Shown: positions 18,859 through 27,508, counted from the first letter of the stretch. The stretch: 64,000 bases of DNA from Actinomycetes bacterium (GCA_021827705.1 JAKAUQ010000004.1:62001-126000); one strand, 5' to 3'. Notes: generated from the letters alone by a model not told the origin. A program made the numbers and translations.

Positions 18859-19348
18859 GCTGGGGACCTGTTGGGAACCTGTGGACCAGCCCCCTTCGGC
18901 GGTGGCAAACACCGCCGCCGCGGTCGATAAGCCCGGCTGTTCTGGGGACAAGCTCTGGATTTGGCCCCGCCGGGCCGCTCGGCCTTGCGCGAGGTCGCGC
19001 GGCGTGCAAGAACAGGGATCGTAGTTCGCACCTCGAGGAGGGTGTCCGTCCCGCAAGGGAGGGGCGCTCACCGGGACGGGGCCCCGCAAGGGGTGCCTCC
19101 CCACCGAGGCGGGGCAACCCGCCCAGGCGTCGAAGCGGGCCACACGCAGCACACGTCGGACCGCCCTGTGCGGACCGGCGGGTGAGGCGGCTTCGGAGAC
19201 CCCGAGGGGCTGGTGTTTCACCGGTCACTCGGGGTCTTCGGCTGTCTGGGCCCGGCTCGGGGACCCGACGGGTCCACCTCGTCGATGAGCGTCGCATGTC
19301 GTGGCGCGCCGACCCCACCGCCGCGCTGACCGAGCGGTGCGTCAGCGA
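18859..19348. repeat. Tandem hairpin-rich unit, copy A
   Basis: First of two direct tandem copies with a 490-base period, about 98% identical. No convincing coding frame. It is full of short perfect stems: GGCGGTG/CACCGCC around GCAAA at 18899-18917, GGCCC/GGGCC, CCC-GCAA-GGG, CCCC-GCAA-GGGG, GCCTC/GAGGC, GGCGGG-GCAA-CCCGCC, and CCGTCCC pairing with GGGACGG. Several loops are GNRA tetraloops, as in structured RNAs. Its last ~90 bases are a dead copy of the SRAP gene 3' end. Confidence 0.85.
19257..19348 (-). pseudogene. Duplicated 3' fragment of the SRAP gene
   Basis: Matches the 3' end of the SRAP gene in copy B (LIDEVDPSGP tail region), but one base is missing (GCATGTCG against GCATCGTCG), so the frame is lost. 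It shows that the duplication began or ended inside the SRAP coding sequence. Confidence 0.75.
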
Positions 19349-19839
19349 GCTGGGTACCTGTCGGGAACCTGTGGACCAGCCCCCTTCGGCGGTGGCAAAC
19401 ACCGCCGCCGCGGTCGATAAGCCCGGCTGTTTTGGGGACAAGCTCTGGATTTGGCCCCGCCGGGCCGCTCGGCCTTGCGCGAGGTCGCGCGGCGTGCAAG
19501 AACAGGGATCGTAGTTCGCACCTCGAGGAGGGTGTCCGTCCCGCAAGGGAGGGGCGCTCACCGGGACGGGGCCCCGCAAGGGGTGCCTCCCCACCGAGGC
19601 GGGGCAACCCGCCCAGGCGTCGAAGCGGGCCACACGCAGCACACGACGGACCGTCCGACACGGACCGGCGGGTGAGGCGGCTTCGGAGACCCCGAGGGGC
19701 TGGTGTTTCACCGGTCACTCGGGGTCTTCGGCTGTCTGGGCCCGGCTCAGGGACCCGACGGGTCCACCTCGTCGATGAGCGTCGCATCGTCGTGGCGCAC
19801 CGACCCCACCGCCGCGCTGACCGGGTGGTGCACCAGCGT
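19349..19839. repeat. Tandem hairpin-rich unit, copy B
   Basis: Second copy. Differences from copy A are few and cluster at 19646-19660, where six of 15 bases differ. There the stem CCGC/GCGG of copy A (19161-19164 with 19170-19173) becomes CCGT/ACGG: a C-G pair turned into T-A by two compensating changes, while the loop changes freely. The final ~93 bases overlap the intact SRAP gene end. Confidence 0.85.
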
Positions 19840-20415
19840 GCCGGGCGCCGCGGGCCGCATCAGCGCGCTGCGGATCGCGGGGCCCGCGTCGCCGGCAGCC
19901 AGCCAGGCGTCGACGTCACCGAGCTCGAGGATGACCGGCATCCGGTCGTGGAGCCCGTCGAGGTCCACGCTCGGCGTCGTCGTGATCACGGTGCAGGCTG
20001 GCCCTTCGGATCCCGCGGGGTCGAGAAGGCCGGCCAGCGCCAGCGGCTGGCCGTCGGCGCGGTGGAAGTAGTGGGGCGTCCGCCGGCCTCCGGGTCGGTG
20101 GTCCCACTCGTAGAAGCCGTCCACGGGCACGACGCCGGGATGGTCGCGGAAGGCGCTGCGGAAGGAGGGCTTGTCGACCACCGTCTCGGCTCGGGCGTTG
20201 AACAGGACCTGGTGCGCCCCGCTCCAGCGGGGCGTCAGCCCCCAGCGGTAGCGGCCGAGGACCCGCTGGGTGCCGGTGTCGGCGACAGCGAGCAGCAGCT
20301 GGCTCGGTGCGAGGTTCCAGCGCGGCGGCACGTCGGTGGCGTCCGCGGCGAGGTCCGCGGCGAGCAGCCGGGCCAGCCGGGCCGGTGGGCTAAAGAGCGC
20401 AACGCGTCCGCACAC
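19747..20415 (-). CDS. SRAP/HMCES-family protein (SOS response-associated, abasic-site crosslinker)
   Basis: 222 residues. SRAP proteins crosslink through Cys2 to abasic sites in single-stranded DNA and shield them. Start MCGRV supplies Cys2; further conserved pieces are NLAPSQ, RWGLTPRW, NARAETV (catalytic Asn), GFYEW (Glu) and DRMPVIL with the active-site His in LHDRMP. GTG 20415 has AGGAGG upstream. The gene faces the mutasome across a 66-base region that contains the LexA box, so both arms are probably SOS-induced. Its 3' end is part of repeat copy B. Confidence 0.95.
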   Translation of the reverse strand: MCGRVALFSPPARLARLLAADLAADATDVPPRWNLAPSQLLLAVADTGTQRVLGRYRWGLTPRWSGAHQVLFNARAETVVDKPSFRSAFRDHPGVVPVDGFYEWDHRPGGRRTPHYFHRADGQPLALAGLLDPAGSEGPACTVITTTPSVDLDGLHDRMPVILELGDVDAWLAAGDAGPAIRSALMRPAAPGTLVHHPVSAAVGSVRHDDATLIDEVDPSGP

Positions 20416-20467
20416 GGGGACCTCCTGGGTTGAGACTAGGGCTCTGGCGACCGGGATCGGGACTGGC

Positions 20468-20473
20468 TACGCT
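20468..20473 (+). promoter_or_regulatory. -10 element of imuA, leaderless type
   Basis: TACGCT, 8 bases before the imuA ATG. The LexA box lies immediately downstream and covers the expected transcription start. Confidence 0.5.
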
Positions 20474-20474
20474 A

Positions 20475-20488
20475 CGAACATATGTTCG
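20475..20488. promoter_or_regulatory. LexA (SOS) box overlapping the imuA start codon
   Basis: CGAACATATGTTCG, a perfect 14-base palindrome matching the Gram-positive/actinobacterial LexA site CGAAC-N4-GTTCG. The imuA ATG (20482-20484) is inside it. Bound LexA would block both imuA transcription start and, 60 bases away, possibly the divergent SRAP promoter. Confidence 0.93.
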
Positions 20489-21147
20489 CTTTTCCCCCCT
20501 CACGCCCACCGCTTCCCGAGGAGCTGGTCGCCAAGATCCGGCCGGTGAGCCTGGCCGGCGATCGGCGGGTCGCGCTGGCGGCACCCTGGTCCGCGCTGCT
20601 GCCGGAGATGAGCCTGCGGCGCGGCTCGACGCTCGTGGTGGCAGGTGCGCCGGGCACGGGCAGCCTCACGCTGGCGCTGGGTCTCCTCGCGGGAGCCACG
20701 GCGGCGGGGTCCTGGGGGGCGGTGGTGGGCATCGACAACCCGGGCGTGGTGGCCATGGCCGATCTCGGCGTCGACCTGGCGCACACGCTGCTCGTCCCGC
20801 GTCCGCGGGGCCTGTGGGCGCAGGTCGTGGGAGACCTGATCGACGGGATCGACGTCATCGTGCTGCGCCCGCCGGGGCGGGTGCCGCCCCGACTGGCCCG
20901 CCGGGTGGCCGACCGGGTGCGCGAGCGCGGGGCCGTCCTGGTCCCCGTGGTCGACGCGGGGGGGTGGCCGGTGCCGCCCGACCTCGCCCTCGGGATCACC
21001 GAGGCGCGCTGGCGGGGCACGTCGCGCCTCGAGAGCCGGGCGATGACGCTCCAGCTGACCGGCCGCGGTGGGGTCCGCCCCCGCGCGCGCACCGTGGAGA
21101 TGCCCGACCGCCACGGCCGGCTTCGAGGTGCTCCGTGGAGCGACTGA
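20482..21147 (+). CDS. imuA: ImuA-like mutasome protein (RecA-fold, no Walker lysine)
   Basis: 221 residues. RecA-like fold: SLRRGSTLVVAGAPGTGSLTLALGLLAGA, then VVGIDNPGVVAMADLGVDLAHTLLVPRP and VIVLRPP. The P-loop position reads GAPGTGSLT, with Ser replacing the catalytic Lys, so ATP hydrolysis is unlikely. In actinobacteria ImuA-type proteins work with ImuB and DnaE2 in error-prone bypass of DNA damage. The ATG lies within the LexA box and has no ribosome site, consistent with a leaderless transcript. It overlaps imuB by 13 bases. Confidence 0.85.
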   Translation: MFAFPPSRPPLPEELVAKIRPVSLAGDRRVALAAPWSALLPEMSLRRGSTLVVAGAPGTGSLTLALGLLAGATAAGSWGAVVGIDNPGVVAMADLGVDLAHTLLVPRPRGLWAQVVGDLIDGIDVIVLRPPGRVPPRLARRVADRVRERGAVLVPVVDAGGWPVPPDLALGITEARWRGTSRLESRAMTLQLTGRGGVRPRARTVEMPDRHGRLRGAPWSD

Positions 21148-22217
21148 TCGGGGTGTGGGTCGAGGAACTGAGCGTCGAATCCGTCGACGGGACGACGCTG
21201 CGTGTCGCCCAGCGCCTCCTCGAGGCCCTCAGCGTGCTGTGCCCGTTCACCGAGCTGGTGCGCCTCGGGCTCTACGTCCTGCCCGCGCGCGGGCCGAGCC
21301 GCTTCTTCGGAGGCGAGGAGCGGGTCCGGGCCCTCCTGGCGTCCACGGTGCGCGAGATCACCGGGCACGAGCCGCGCCTCGGGGCGGGCGACGGGCTCTT
21401 CGTGGCCGAGCTCGCCGCCCGCGCGGGGGTCGTCGTGGCGCCGGGGGCCAGCGACGACTACCGGCGCCGCCAGCCCCTGGCCGTGCTGGGCCGGCCCGAC
21501 CTGGCCGCCACCGGTCGCCGGCTGGGACTGGTGACGGTGGGGGACTTCGCCGACCTGGATCCCGCGCGCGTCGCCGAGCGCTTCCCGGCCGCCGTGGGGC
21601 CCCTGCACCGCCTGGCGCGGGGGGAGCGGGCCGAGGCGCCCGGCCAGCGCGACGCGCGCCTGGCGGCCCGCCTGGCCCGCCTGACGCGGGCGCCCCAGCG
21701 TGACGAGCAGCGGGGCTTCTTCGGCCAGCGCGGGGCCGCCGAGGAGCGGGCGCACGCGGCGGCTCTGCGGGTGCGCCGGCGCCTGGGGGACGACGCGGTG
21801 GTCGTGGCCGGACTGCGCGCAGGACGCGTGCCCCAGGATCGTGCGGTGCTGGTGCCCTGGGGGTCGCTCGCCGCCCCCGCGGGGAGCGACGCGGCGGCCC
21901 CGTGGCCCGGGCACCTGCGCCCGCCCGCCCCCGCGGTGGTGTTCGCGCACCCGGTGGAAATCGACCTGGTCGACGCGACGGCCCGACCGGTGCGCGTCGA
22001 CGGTCGTGGCCGGTGGAGCGCCGCGCCGGTGGCGGTCATCCTGGCACCCGGTGTGCGACGGGCGGTCGTGTGGTCCGCGGGGCCCTGGCCCAGCGTCGAG
22101 CGCTGGTGGGTGGCGCCGCGCCGCCGCGCCCACGCCCAGGTCGTGCTCGAGGGCGGGGAGGCCCTGCTGGTGGCCGCGGAGTCGCGCCGCTGGTGGCTCG
22201 CGGGGGTCTACGACTGA
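21135..22217 (+). CDS. imuB: ImuB-like, inactive Y-family polymerase adaptor
   Basis: 360 residues, shorter than the ~500 usual for ImuB. Y-family-like order remains: palm-like N-terminus (LIGVWVEELSVESVDGTTLRVAQRLLEAL), then FGGEERVRALLAS, a little-finger-like part (LGLVTVGDFADLDPARVAERFP) and a C-terminal beta-rich tail (WWVAPRRRAHAQVVLEGG). The catalytic acidic residues of active Y polymerases are not recognisable. ImuB tethers DnaE2 to the sliding clamp. GTG 21135 sits inside imuA, and the stop overlaps the dnaE2 ATG (ATGA). Confidence 0.85.
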   Translation: MERLIGVWVEELSVESVDGTTLRVAQRLLEALSVLCPFTELVRLGLYVLPARGPSRFFGGEERVRALLASTVREITGHEPRLGAGDGLFVAELAARAGVVVAPGASDDYRRRQPLAVLGRPDLAATGRRLGLVTVGDFADLDPARVAERFPAAVGPLHRLARGERAEAPGQRDARLAARLARLTRAPQRDEQRGFFGQRGAAEERAHAAALRVRRRLGDDAVVVAGLRAGRVPQDRAVLVPWGSLAAPAGSDAAAPWPGHLRPPAPAVVFAHPVEIDLVDATARPVRVDGRGRWSAAPVAVILAPGVRRAVVWSAGPWPSVERWWVAPRRRAHAQVVLEGGEALLVAAESRRWWLAGVYD

Positions 22218-25200
22218 TGGCGGGCTACGTCGAGCTGCACGCGCACTCGGGGTTCAGTTTCCTGGACGGGGCGAGCGATCCCGAGGAGCTGGTGGCCGAG
22301 GCGGCCCGGCTGCACCTGGCGGGGTTGGCCCTGACGGATCATCACGGCCTCTACGGGGTGGTGCGCTTCGCCGAGGCGGCGCGCGCGGCCGGGCTCCCCA
22401 CGGTCTTTGGGGCCGAGCTCACCTTGGACGGGACCGACGACCGCGTCGGGGTGCCCGATCCCGACGGGAGCCACGTGGTCGTCCTGGCGCGCTCGCCGGA
22501 GGGCTACCGGCAGCTCTCAGTATCGCTGGGGGAGGCCTTCTTGGCCCGCGCGGGCAAGGGGGCGCCGCGCTTCACCCTCGAGGACCTGACGGCGCGGTCG
22601 TGGCTGGTGCTGAGCGGCTGCCGCAAGGGCCCGCTCACCCGGGCGCTGCTCACGGCGGGACCGCGGGCCGCGCGCCGCGAGCTCGACCGGATGATCGAGG
22701 TCGTCGGACGCGACGGGATCGCCGTCGAGCTGTGGGACCACGGGGAGCCCGACGACGGGGCGCGCAACGATGCGCTGGCCGAGCTGGCCCTCAGTGCGGG
22801 CGTCGAGGTGGTGGCCACCGGCAACGTGCACTACGCCACCCCGGCGGGCTTCCCGCGCGCCGCGGTGCTGGCGGCCACCCGAGCACGCCGCCCGCTGGCT
22901 GCGCTGGAGGGGTGGCTGCCCGCGAGCCCCGGTGCCCACCTGCGCAGCGACGCCGAGCAGCGCCGCCGCTTCGCTCGCTGGCCGGGGGTGGTGGACCGGG
23001 CCGGTGAGCTGGGTCGGGCTCTGGCCTTCGACTTGCGCCTGGTGGCCCCGGACCTGCCGAGGTTCGCCACTCCCGATGGGTCCTCGGAGCAGGCCTACCT
23101 GGTGGAGCTCGTGGAGCAGGGGGGGACCGCGCGCTACGGCCCGCGCGACGCCGAGCGGGTCCCGGGCGCCTGGCGCCAGATCGACCACGAGCTGCGCGTC
23201 ATCGACGCCGTGGGCTTTGCTGGCTACTTCCTGACGGTGTGGGACATCACCCAGTTCTGCCGGCGCCAGGACATCTACTGCCAGGGCCGGGGCTCGGCGG
23301 CGAACTCGGCGGTCTGCTACGCGCTGGGGATCACCAACGCGGACGCCGTGTCGCTCAACCTCTTCTTCGAACGCTTCTTGTCCCCGGCCCGCGACGGCCC
23401 GCCCGACATCGACGTCGACATCGAGGCGGGCCGTCGCGAGGAGGTGATCCAGTACGTCTTCGCGCGCTACGGACGCCGCCACGCGGCCCAGGTGGCTGCC
23501 GTCATCACCTACCGGTCCCGCTCGGCCCGCCGCGACGTGGCGCGCGCCTTCGGCCTCGACGAGGCCGCGGTCACGGCGTGGAGACAGGATCCCGCTGCGG
23601 CCGTGGTGACGCCCCCGGTGGCGGCCCGGATGGAGGCGCTGGTCACCGAGCTGCTGGACCGCCCCCGTCACCTGGGGCTGCACGCGGCCGGGGTGGTGCT
23701 GTGCGACCGCCCGGTGCTCGAGGTCTGCCCGGTCGAGTGGGCGCGCACGCCCGCGCGGTCGGTGCTGCAGTGGGACAAGGACGACTGCGCCGCCATCGGG
23801 CTGGTCAAGTTCGACCTGCTCGGCCTGGGCATGCTCGAGGCGCTCCATCGCGCCGTCGACGTGGTGGAGGCCTTCCACGGCGTCCACCTCGATCTGGGGA
23901 GCCTGCCCCAGGAGCCCGCCGTCTACGACCTGCTGTGCGAGGCCGACACGGTCGGGGTCTTCCAGGTCGAGTCACGCGCCCAGATGGCCACCCTGCCCCG
24001 GATGCGCCCGCGCTGCTTCTACGACCTGGTGATCGAGGTGGCCCTGATCCGCCCCGGCCCGATCCAGGGCCGCGCCGTCAACCCCTACCTGCGCCGCCGC
24101 CGCGGCGCCGAGCCGGTCACCTACCTGCATCCCCGGCTCGAGCCCATCCTGGCGCGCACCCTGGGGGTCCCGCTGTTCCAGGAGCAGCTCATGGAGATGG
24201 CCGTGGCGGTGGCCGGCTTCTCGCCCACCGAGTCCGACGAGTTGCGCCAGGCCATGGCCGCCAAGCGCTCGGCGCTGCGCATGCTCAACCTGAAGAGCCG
24301 CTTCTACGCGGGCATGGCCACCTACGGCATCACCGGGGAGGTGGCCGACCAGCTCTTCGACGCGCTGGCGGCCTTCGCCAACTTCGGCTTCCCCGAGTCC
24401 CACGCGGTGTCCTTCGCCCACCTCGTCTACTGCTCGGCGTGGATCAAGCACCACTACCCGGCGGCCTTCCTGGTCTCCCTGCTCAACGCCCAGCCCCTGG
24501 GCTTCTGGTCGCCCCAGAGCCTGGTGGCCGACGCGCGCCGCCACCGAGTCGAGGTGCGTCGTCCCGACGTCAACGCCTCGGGCGTCGAGGCGACGCTGGA
24601 GGGCCCCGCCGCGCACCCCGCGGTGCGCCTCGGGCTCGGGTCGGTGCGCGGCATCGGTGCGGCCCGCGCCGCCGCCCTGGTGGCCGGCGCCCCGTGGCCG
24701 GACCTCGAGGCGCTGGCGCGCGCGGGCTGCTCGCAGGCCGACCTCGAGGCGCTGGCCGCCGCCGGCGCCCTGGACGCCTTCGGCCCCTCGCGTCGGGCAC
24801 TGACGTGGCTGGCCGCGGCGGCGGCCCAGTCGACGCCCGATCGCCTGCCCGGGGTCGTCACCGGGCAGGTCGTGCCGCCCCTGACGCCCACGACACCCTC
24901 CGAGCGCCTGGCCGACGACCTCTGGTCGCTGGGGCTGACCACCGAGGCCACGGCCCTCGAGATGCTGCGCCCGCAGCTGCGCGCGCAGGGCGTGGTCACG
25001 GCGGCCTCGCTGCCCGCGGCCGAGGCGACGCGCGTGCGGGTGGCTGGCGTGGTCACGCACCGCCAGCACCCCGAGACCGCCCGCGGTGCGGTCTTCGTGA
25101 ATCTCGAGGACGAGACCGGCCACGTCAACGTGATCTTCTCGTGCGGGGCCTGGGCGCGCTTCGCCCGCGTGGCGCAGCACGCACCCGCGCTCATCGTGGG

Positions 25201-25297
25201 CGGCTCGCTGGAGCGCGGCTCGGGCACCGTGGCGCTGATCGCCGAGCGGGTCGAGCGCCTCGAGGCGCTGGCCGCACCGGCGCGCGACTGGCGCTAG
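22217..25297 (+). CDS. dnaE2: Error-prone DNA polymerase DnaE2
   Basis: 1026 residues. C-family polymerase alpha paralogue used for translesion synthesis. The PHP domain opens with YVELHAHSGFSFLDGAS; polymerase motifs are CQGRGSAANSAVCY and PDIDVDIEAGRREEVIQYV with the two active-site Asp. Later parts are KFDLLGLGMLEALH, GVFQVESRAQM, IRPGPIQG, PLFQEQLMEMA and FGFPESHAVSFAHLVY. A C-terminal OB domain follows (GVVTHRQHPETARGAVFVNLED). SOS induction is expected from the operon's LexA box. The stop overlaps the convergent nucleotidyltransferase gene by 4 bases. Confidence 0.96.
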   Translation: MAGYVELHAHSGFSFLDGASDPEELVAEAARLHLAGLALTDHHGLYGVVRFAEAARAAGLPTVFGAELTLDGTDDRVGVPDPDGSHVVVLARSPEGYRQLSVSLGEAFLARAGKGAPRFTLEDLTARSWLVLSGCRKGPLTRALLTAGPRAARRELDRMIEVVGRDGIAVELWDHGEPDDGARNDALAELALSAGVEVVATGNVHYATPAGFPRAAVLAATRARRPLAALEGWLPASPGAHLRSDAEQRRRFARWPGVVDRAGELGRALAFDLRLVAPDLPRFATPDGSSEQAYLVELVEQGGTARYGPRDAERVPGAWRQIDHELRVIDAVGFAGYFLTVWDITQFCRRQDIYCQGRGSAANSAVCYALGITNADAVSLNLFFERFLSPARDGPPDIDVDIEAGRREEVIQYVFARYGRRHAAQVAAVITYRSRSARRDVARAFGLDEAAVTAWRQDPAAAVVTPPVAARMEALVTELLDRPRHLGLHAAGVVLCDRPVLEVCPVEWARTPARSVLQWDKDDCAAIGLVKFDLLGLGMLEALHRAVDVVEAFHGVHLDLGSLPQEPAVYDLLCEADTVGVFQVESRAQMATLPRMRPRCFYDLVIEVALIRPGPIQGRAVNPYLRRRRGAEPVTYLHPRLEPILARTLGVPLFQEQLMEMAVAVAGFSPTESDELRQAMAAKRSALRMLNLKSRFYAGMATYGITGEVADQLFDALAAFANFGFPESHAVSFAHLVYCSAWIKHHYPAAFLVSLLNAQPLGFWSPQSLVADARRHRVEVRRPDVNASGVEATLEGPAAHPAVRLGLGSVRGIGAARAAALVAGAPWPDLEALARAGCSQADLEALAAAGALDAFGPSRRALTWLAAAAAQSTPDRLPGVVTGQVVPPLTPTTPSERLADDLWSLGLTTEATALEMLRPQLRAQGVVTAASLPAAEATRVRVAGVVTHRQHPETARGAVFVNLEDETGHVNVIFSCGAWARFARVAQHAPALIVGGSLERGSGTVALIAERVERLEALAAPARDWR

Positions 25298-26136
25298 CGC
25301 TCGACGAAGACGTGCTCGGGCCGCTCGCCGAGCTCGACCTGCAGGCGCACGTCCATCTGCACCAGGGCCAGGTCGTCGGGGTGCGTGACGCCCACGCAGC
25401 GCGAGGTCGTGGGCACCACGTCGAAGCGCAGCGGGTAGTGGTGCAGGATCGAGCCCACGAAGACCGGCAGCAGCGCCTCGGTGCTGGCAGCGAAGTCGAA
25501 GGTGGCCAGGTACTGCTCGAGCAGGGGCCGCACCGGTGCCTGGAAGCCCCAGAGGTTCATCGACACGATCGTGTCGGGCTCGAGGAAGACCGGGGACAGG
25601 CCGTCCTCGGCCACGAAGCCGTCGGGTGAGTCGTGGACCTGGCGCCGCTCGACGATGTCGGTGAGGTGCCCGTTGACCACGTTGCACACGCCGCGCGACA
25701 CCGGCAGGTCGCCCACGACGGCACGGTCCAGATGGAACCCGATCAGGCAGCTGGTCGACCGGGTGCCCAGGTGCTGGGCCAGCAGGCTCAGGGCCTCGCG
25801 GCCGTAGAGGTCGTCGGCGTTGGCTACCGCGAAGGGATCGCCCGGCTCCAGGGCGTCGAAGGCGGCGCAGGTTGCCGACACCGTCCCGAGGGCCCGCTCC
25901 TGGACGACGAACTCGACGGGCCAGCTCGTAGGCCACGCGGCGCGCACGTGCGCGCGCACCTCGTCGCCCGTCGTCGGGTTGACCACGACGACCAGGCGCG
26001 TGAAACCGGCGGCCAAGGCGTCCGAGGCGATGAGGTCGATGACGGCCTCGCCGTGGACGCCGACGGGCGCGAGGGGCTTGAGACCGCCGTAGCGGCGGGC
26101 ACGGCCGGCGGCCAGGACGATCAGGGGGAGCGTCAT
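25294..26136 (-). CDS. Nucleotidyltransferase family protein (sugar-phosphate type)
   Basis: 280 residues. GT-A fold with IVLAAGRARRYGGLKPLAPV at the start (nucleotide-binding loop and Lys), GFTRLVVVVNPTTGDEV, LGTVSATCAAF and the NADDLYG metal-binding Asp motif. No left-handed beta-helix follows, so it is a stand-alone NTP transferase of unknown sugar. ATG 26136 overlaps the fabH stop by 4 bases. Pairing with a FabH-type enzyme is unusual and hints at a lipid- or capsule-like product (inference). Confidence 0.85.
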   Translation of the reverse strand: MTLPLIVLAAGRARRYGGLKPLAPVGVHGEAVIDLIASDALAAGFTRLVVVVNPTTGDEVRAHVRAAWPTSWPVEFVVQERALGTVSATCAAFDALEPGDPFAVANADDLYGREALSLLAQHLGTRSTSCLIGFHLDRAVVGDLPVSRGVCNVVNGHLTDIVERRQVHDSPDGFVAEDGLSPVFLEPDTIVSMNLWGFQAPVRPLLEQYLATFDFAASTEALLPVFVGSILHHYPLRFDVVPTTSRCVGVTHPDDLALVQMDVRLQVELGERPEHVFVER

Positions 26137-27053
26137 GACCAGCGCACCACCGCACTGGCCCACGTCATGCCGGCCCCGAAGCCCGTGATCAGCGCGTAGT
26201 CGCCGGTGTGCACCCGGCCCGACTCGATGGCGTCGACCATCGCCAGGGGGATCGAGGAGCTCGAGGTGTTGCCGTAGCGGTCCAAGACGACGACGGCCCG
26301 CTCCATCTCGATCCCCAGGCGCTGGGTCGCGGCCTGGATGATCCGGATGTTGGCCTGGTGGGGCACGACCAGGCTGATCTGGTCGGCCTTGACGTCGGCG
26401 TCGGCCAGGGCCTGCTCGGCCGACTGCACCACGACGCGCACGGCGCGGCGGAACACCTCGCGGCCGTCCATCTGGAAGTAGCCGTCGTGCTCGCAGGTCA
26501 GCAGGTCGGCCGCCGTCCCGTCGGCCCCCAGGGCGAAGGAGAGCAGGTCGGTGCCGGTGGCGTCGTACTCCAGCACCACGGCGCCCGCGCCGTCGCCGAG
26601 CAGGACGGCCATGTTGCGGTCCGACCAGTCGACCCAGCGCGTCAGGTTCTCCGAGCCGATGACCAGGATGCGGCGCTGGCCGGTCTCCAGCAGCCCGTGC
26701 GCCGTGCGCAGGGCGTAGACGAACCCGCTGCAGGCGGCGTTGAGGTCCATCGCCGGGCAGGTCAACCCCATCTCGGCCGCGATCAGGGGCGCGGTGGCCG
26801 GCGTGATGCGATCCGGCGTGGTGGTGGCCACGACCAGGAAGTCGATGTCGCCCACGCCGACGTGGGACGCGGCCAGGGCGCGCTGGCCCGCCAGCACGCC
26901 CAGGGACTTGGCGCTGCCGCCCACGCGCCGCTCGCGGATGCCGGTGCGCTCGGTGATCCAGGCGTCGGAGGTGTCCAAGGTCAGCGACAGCTCGTCGTTG
27001 GTGACGACGCGGTCGGGAACGGCCGATCCCCACCCGCGAAAGCGCACGCCCAT
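26133..27053 (-). CDS. fabH: 3-oxoacyl-ACP synthase III (FabH-type)
   Basis: 306 residues. Starter condensing enzyme: acyl-CoA plus malonyl-ACP to 3-oxoacyl-ACP. The catalytic triad is complete: Cys108 in LNAACSGF, His232 in VPHQANIRI and Asn262 in RYGNTSSSS. The N-terminus has DSDAW-like [16 protein letters not shown]. No other fatty-acid synthesis genes are nearby; the only partner is the overlapping nucleotidyltransferase gene. It may be housekeeping FabH or a specialised KAS III. Confidence 0.93.
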   Translation of the reverse strand: MGVRFRGWGSAVPDRVVTNDELSLTLDTSDAWITERTGIRERRVGGSAKSLGVLAGQRALAASHVGVGDIDFLVVATTTPDRITPATAPLIAAEMGLTCPAMDLNAACSGFVYALRTAHGLLETGQRRILVIGSENLTRWVDWSDRNMAVLLGDGAGAVVLEYDATGTDLLSFALGADGTAADLLTCEHDGYFQMDGREVFRRAVRVVVQSAEQALADADVKADQISLVVPHQANIRIIQAATQRLGIEMERAVVVLDRYGNTSSSSIPLAMVDAIESGRVHTGDYALITGFGAGMTWASAVVRWS

Positions 27054-27103
27054 GCGACAGCCCCAATCTCTCGACGCTTGATCGGGACCAGTCTAGGCGG
27101 GCC

Positions 27104-27508
27104 TCACCCGCGACCGGGGACGGGGAGGACCTGCAACGTGCAGCGGGCCACGCTGATCAGGCGGTTCTCGTCGTCACGCAGCTCGATGCCCCAGACGTGC
27201 ACGCGGCGGCCCTTGCGGATCGGCGTGGCGGTCGCCGTGAGGGTGCCGGCGGTCATGGAGCGCAGGTGCGAGCAGTTCAGGTCGGTGCCCACGACCAGCT
27301 CGTCGGAGCCCACGCTCAGGCCCCCGCCGAAGGATGCGGCACCCTCGGCCAGCAGGGCCGACACCCCGCCGTGGAGCAGGCCGTAGGGCTGGTGGAGACG
27401 CTCGGTGACCTCCACGCGCAAGACGACGCGTTCAGGGGAGGCCTCGACGACCTCGACGCCGAGCAGGTCGTGGACGGTGGGGCGCTGGGTGAAGGCGGGC
27501 AGGTCCAT
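27104..27508 (-). CDS. PaaI-type hotdog thioesterase
   Basis: 134 residues. Hotdog fold with the PaaI helix motif [17 protein letters not shown] after RLHQPYGLL, and [33 protein letters not shown]. Likely hydrolyses an acyl- or aryl-CoA; the substrate is not visible. The promoter is TAGGAT 6 bases before the ATG (leaderless type). It faces the threonine aldolase gene across 36 bases. Confidence 0.93.
   Translation of the reverse strand: MDLPAFTQRPTVHDLLGVEVVEASPERVVLRVEVTERLHQPYGLLHGGVSALLAEGAASFGGGLSVGSDELVVGTDLNCSHLRSMTAGTLTATATPIRKGRRVHVWGIELRDDENRLISVARCTLQVLPVPGRG

Noticed and set aside
18815-19790. Long minus-strand open frames inside the repeats (for example starting MKHQPLG)
   Set aside because: They have no family pattern, are Arg/Pro/Gly-rich as random GC-rich frames are, and run through the hairpins. 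No supporting start signal.
18859-19839. Replication origin: GGTCCACAGG- and TTGTCCCC-like strings in the repeats resemble DnaA boxes
   Set aside because: Too few and too degenerate, no AT-rich unwinding region, and no dnaA, dnaN or gyrB nearby.
18859-19839. Known large RNAs (RNase P RNA, tmRNA, 6S RNA) in the repeat units
   Set aside because: The universally conserved strings of RNase P and the tRNA-like ends of tmRNA are absent, and these genes are normally single-copy. A novel RNA remains possible.
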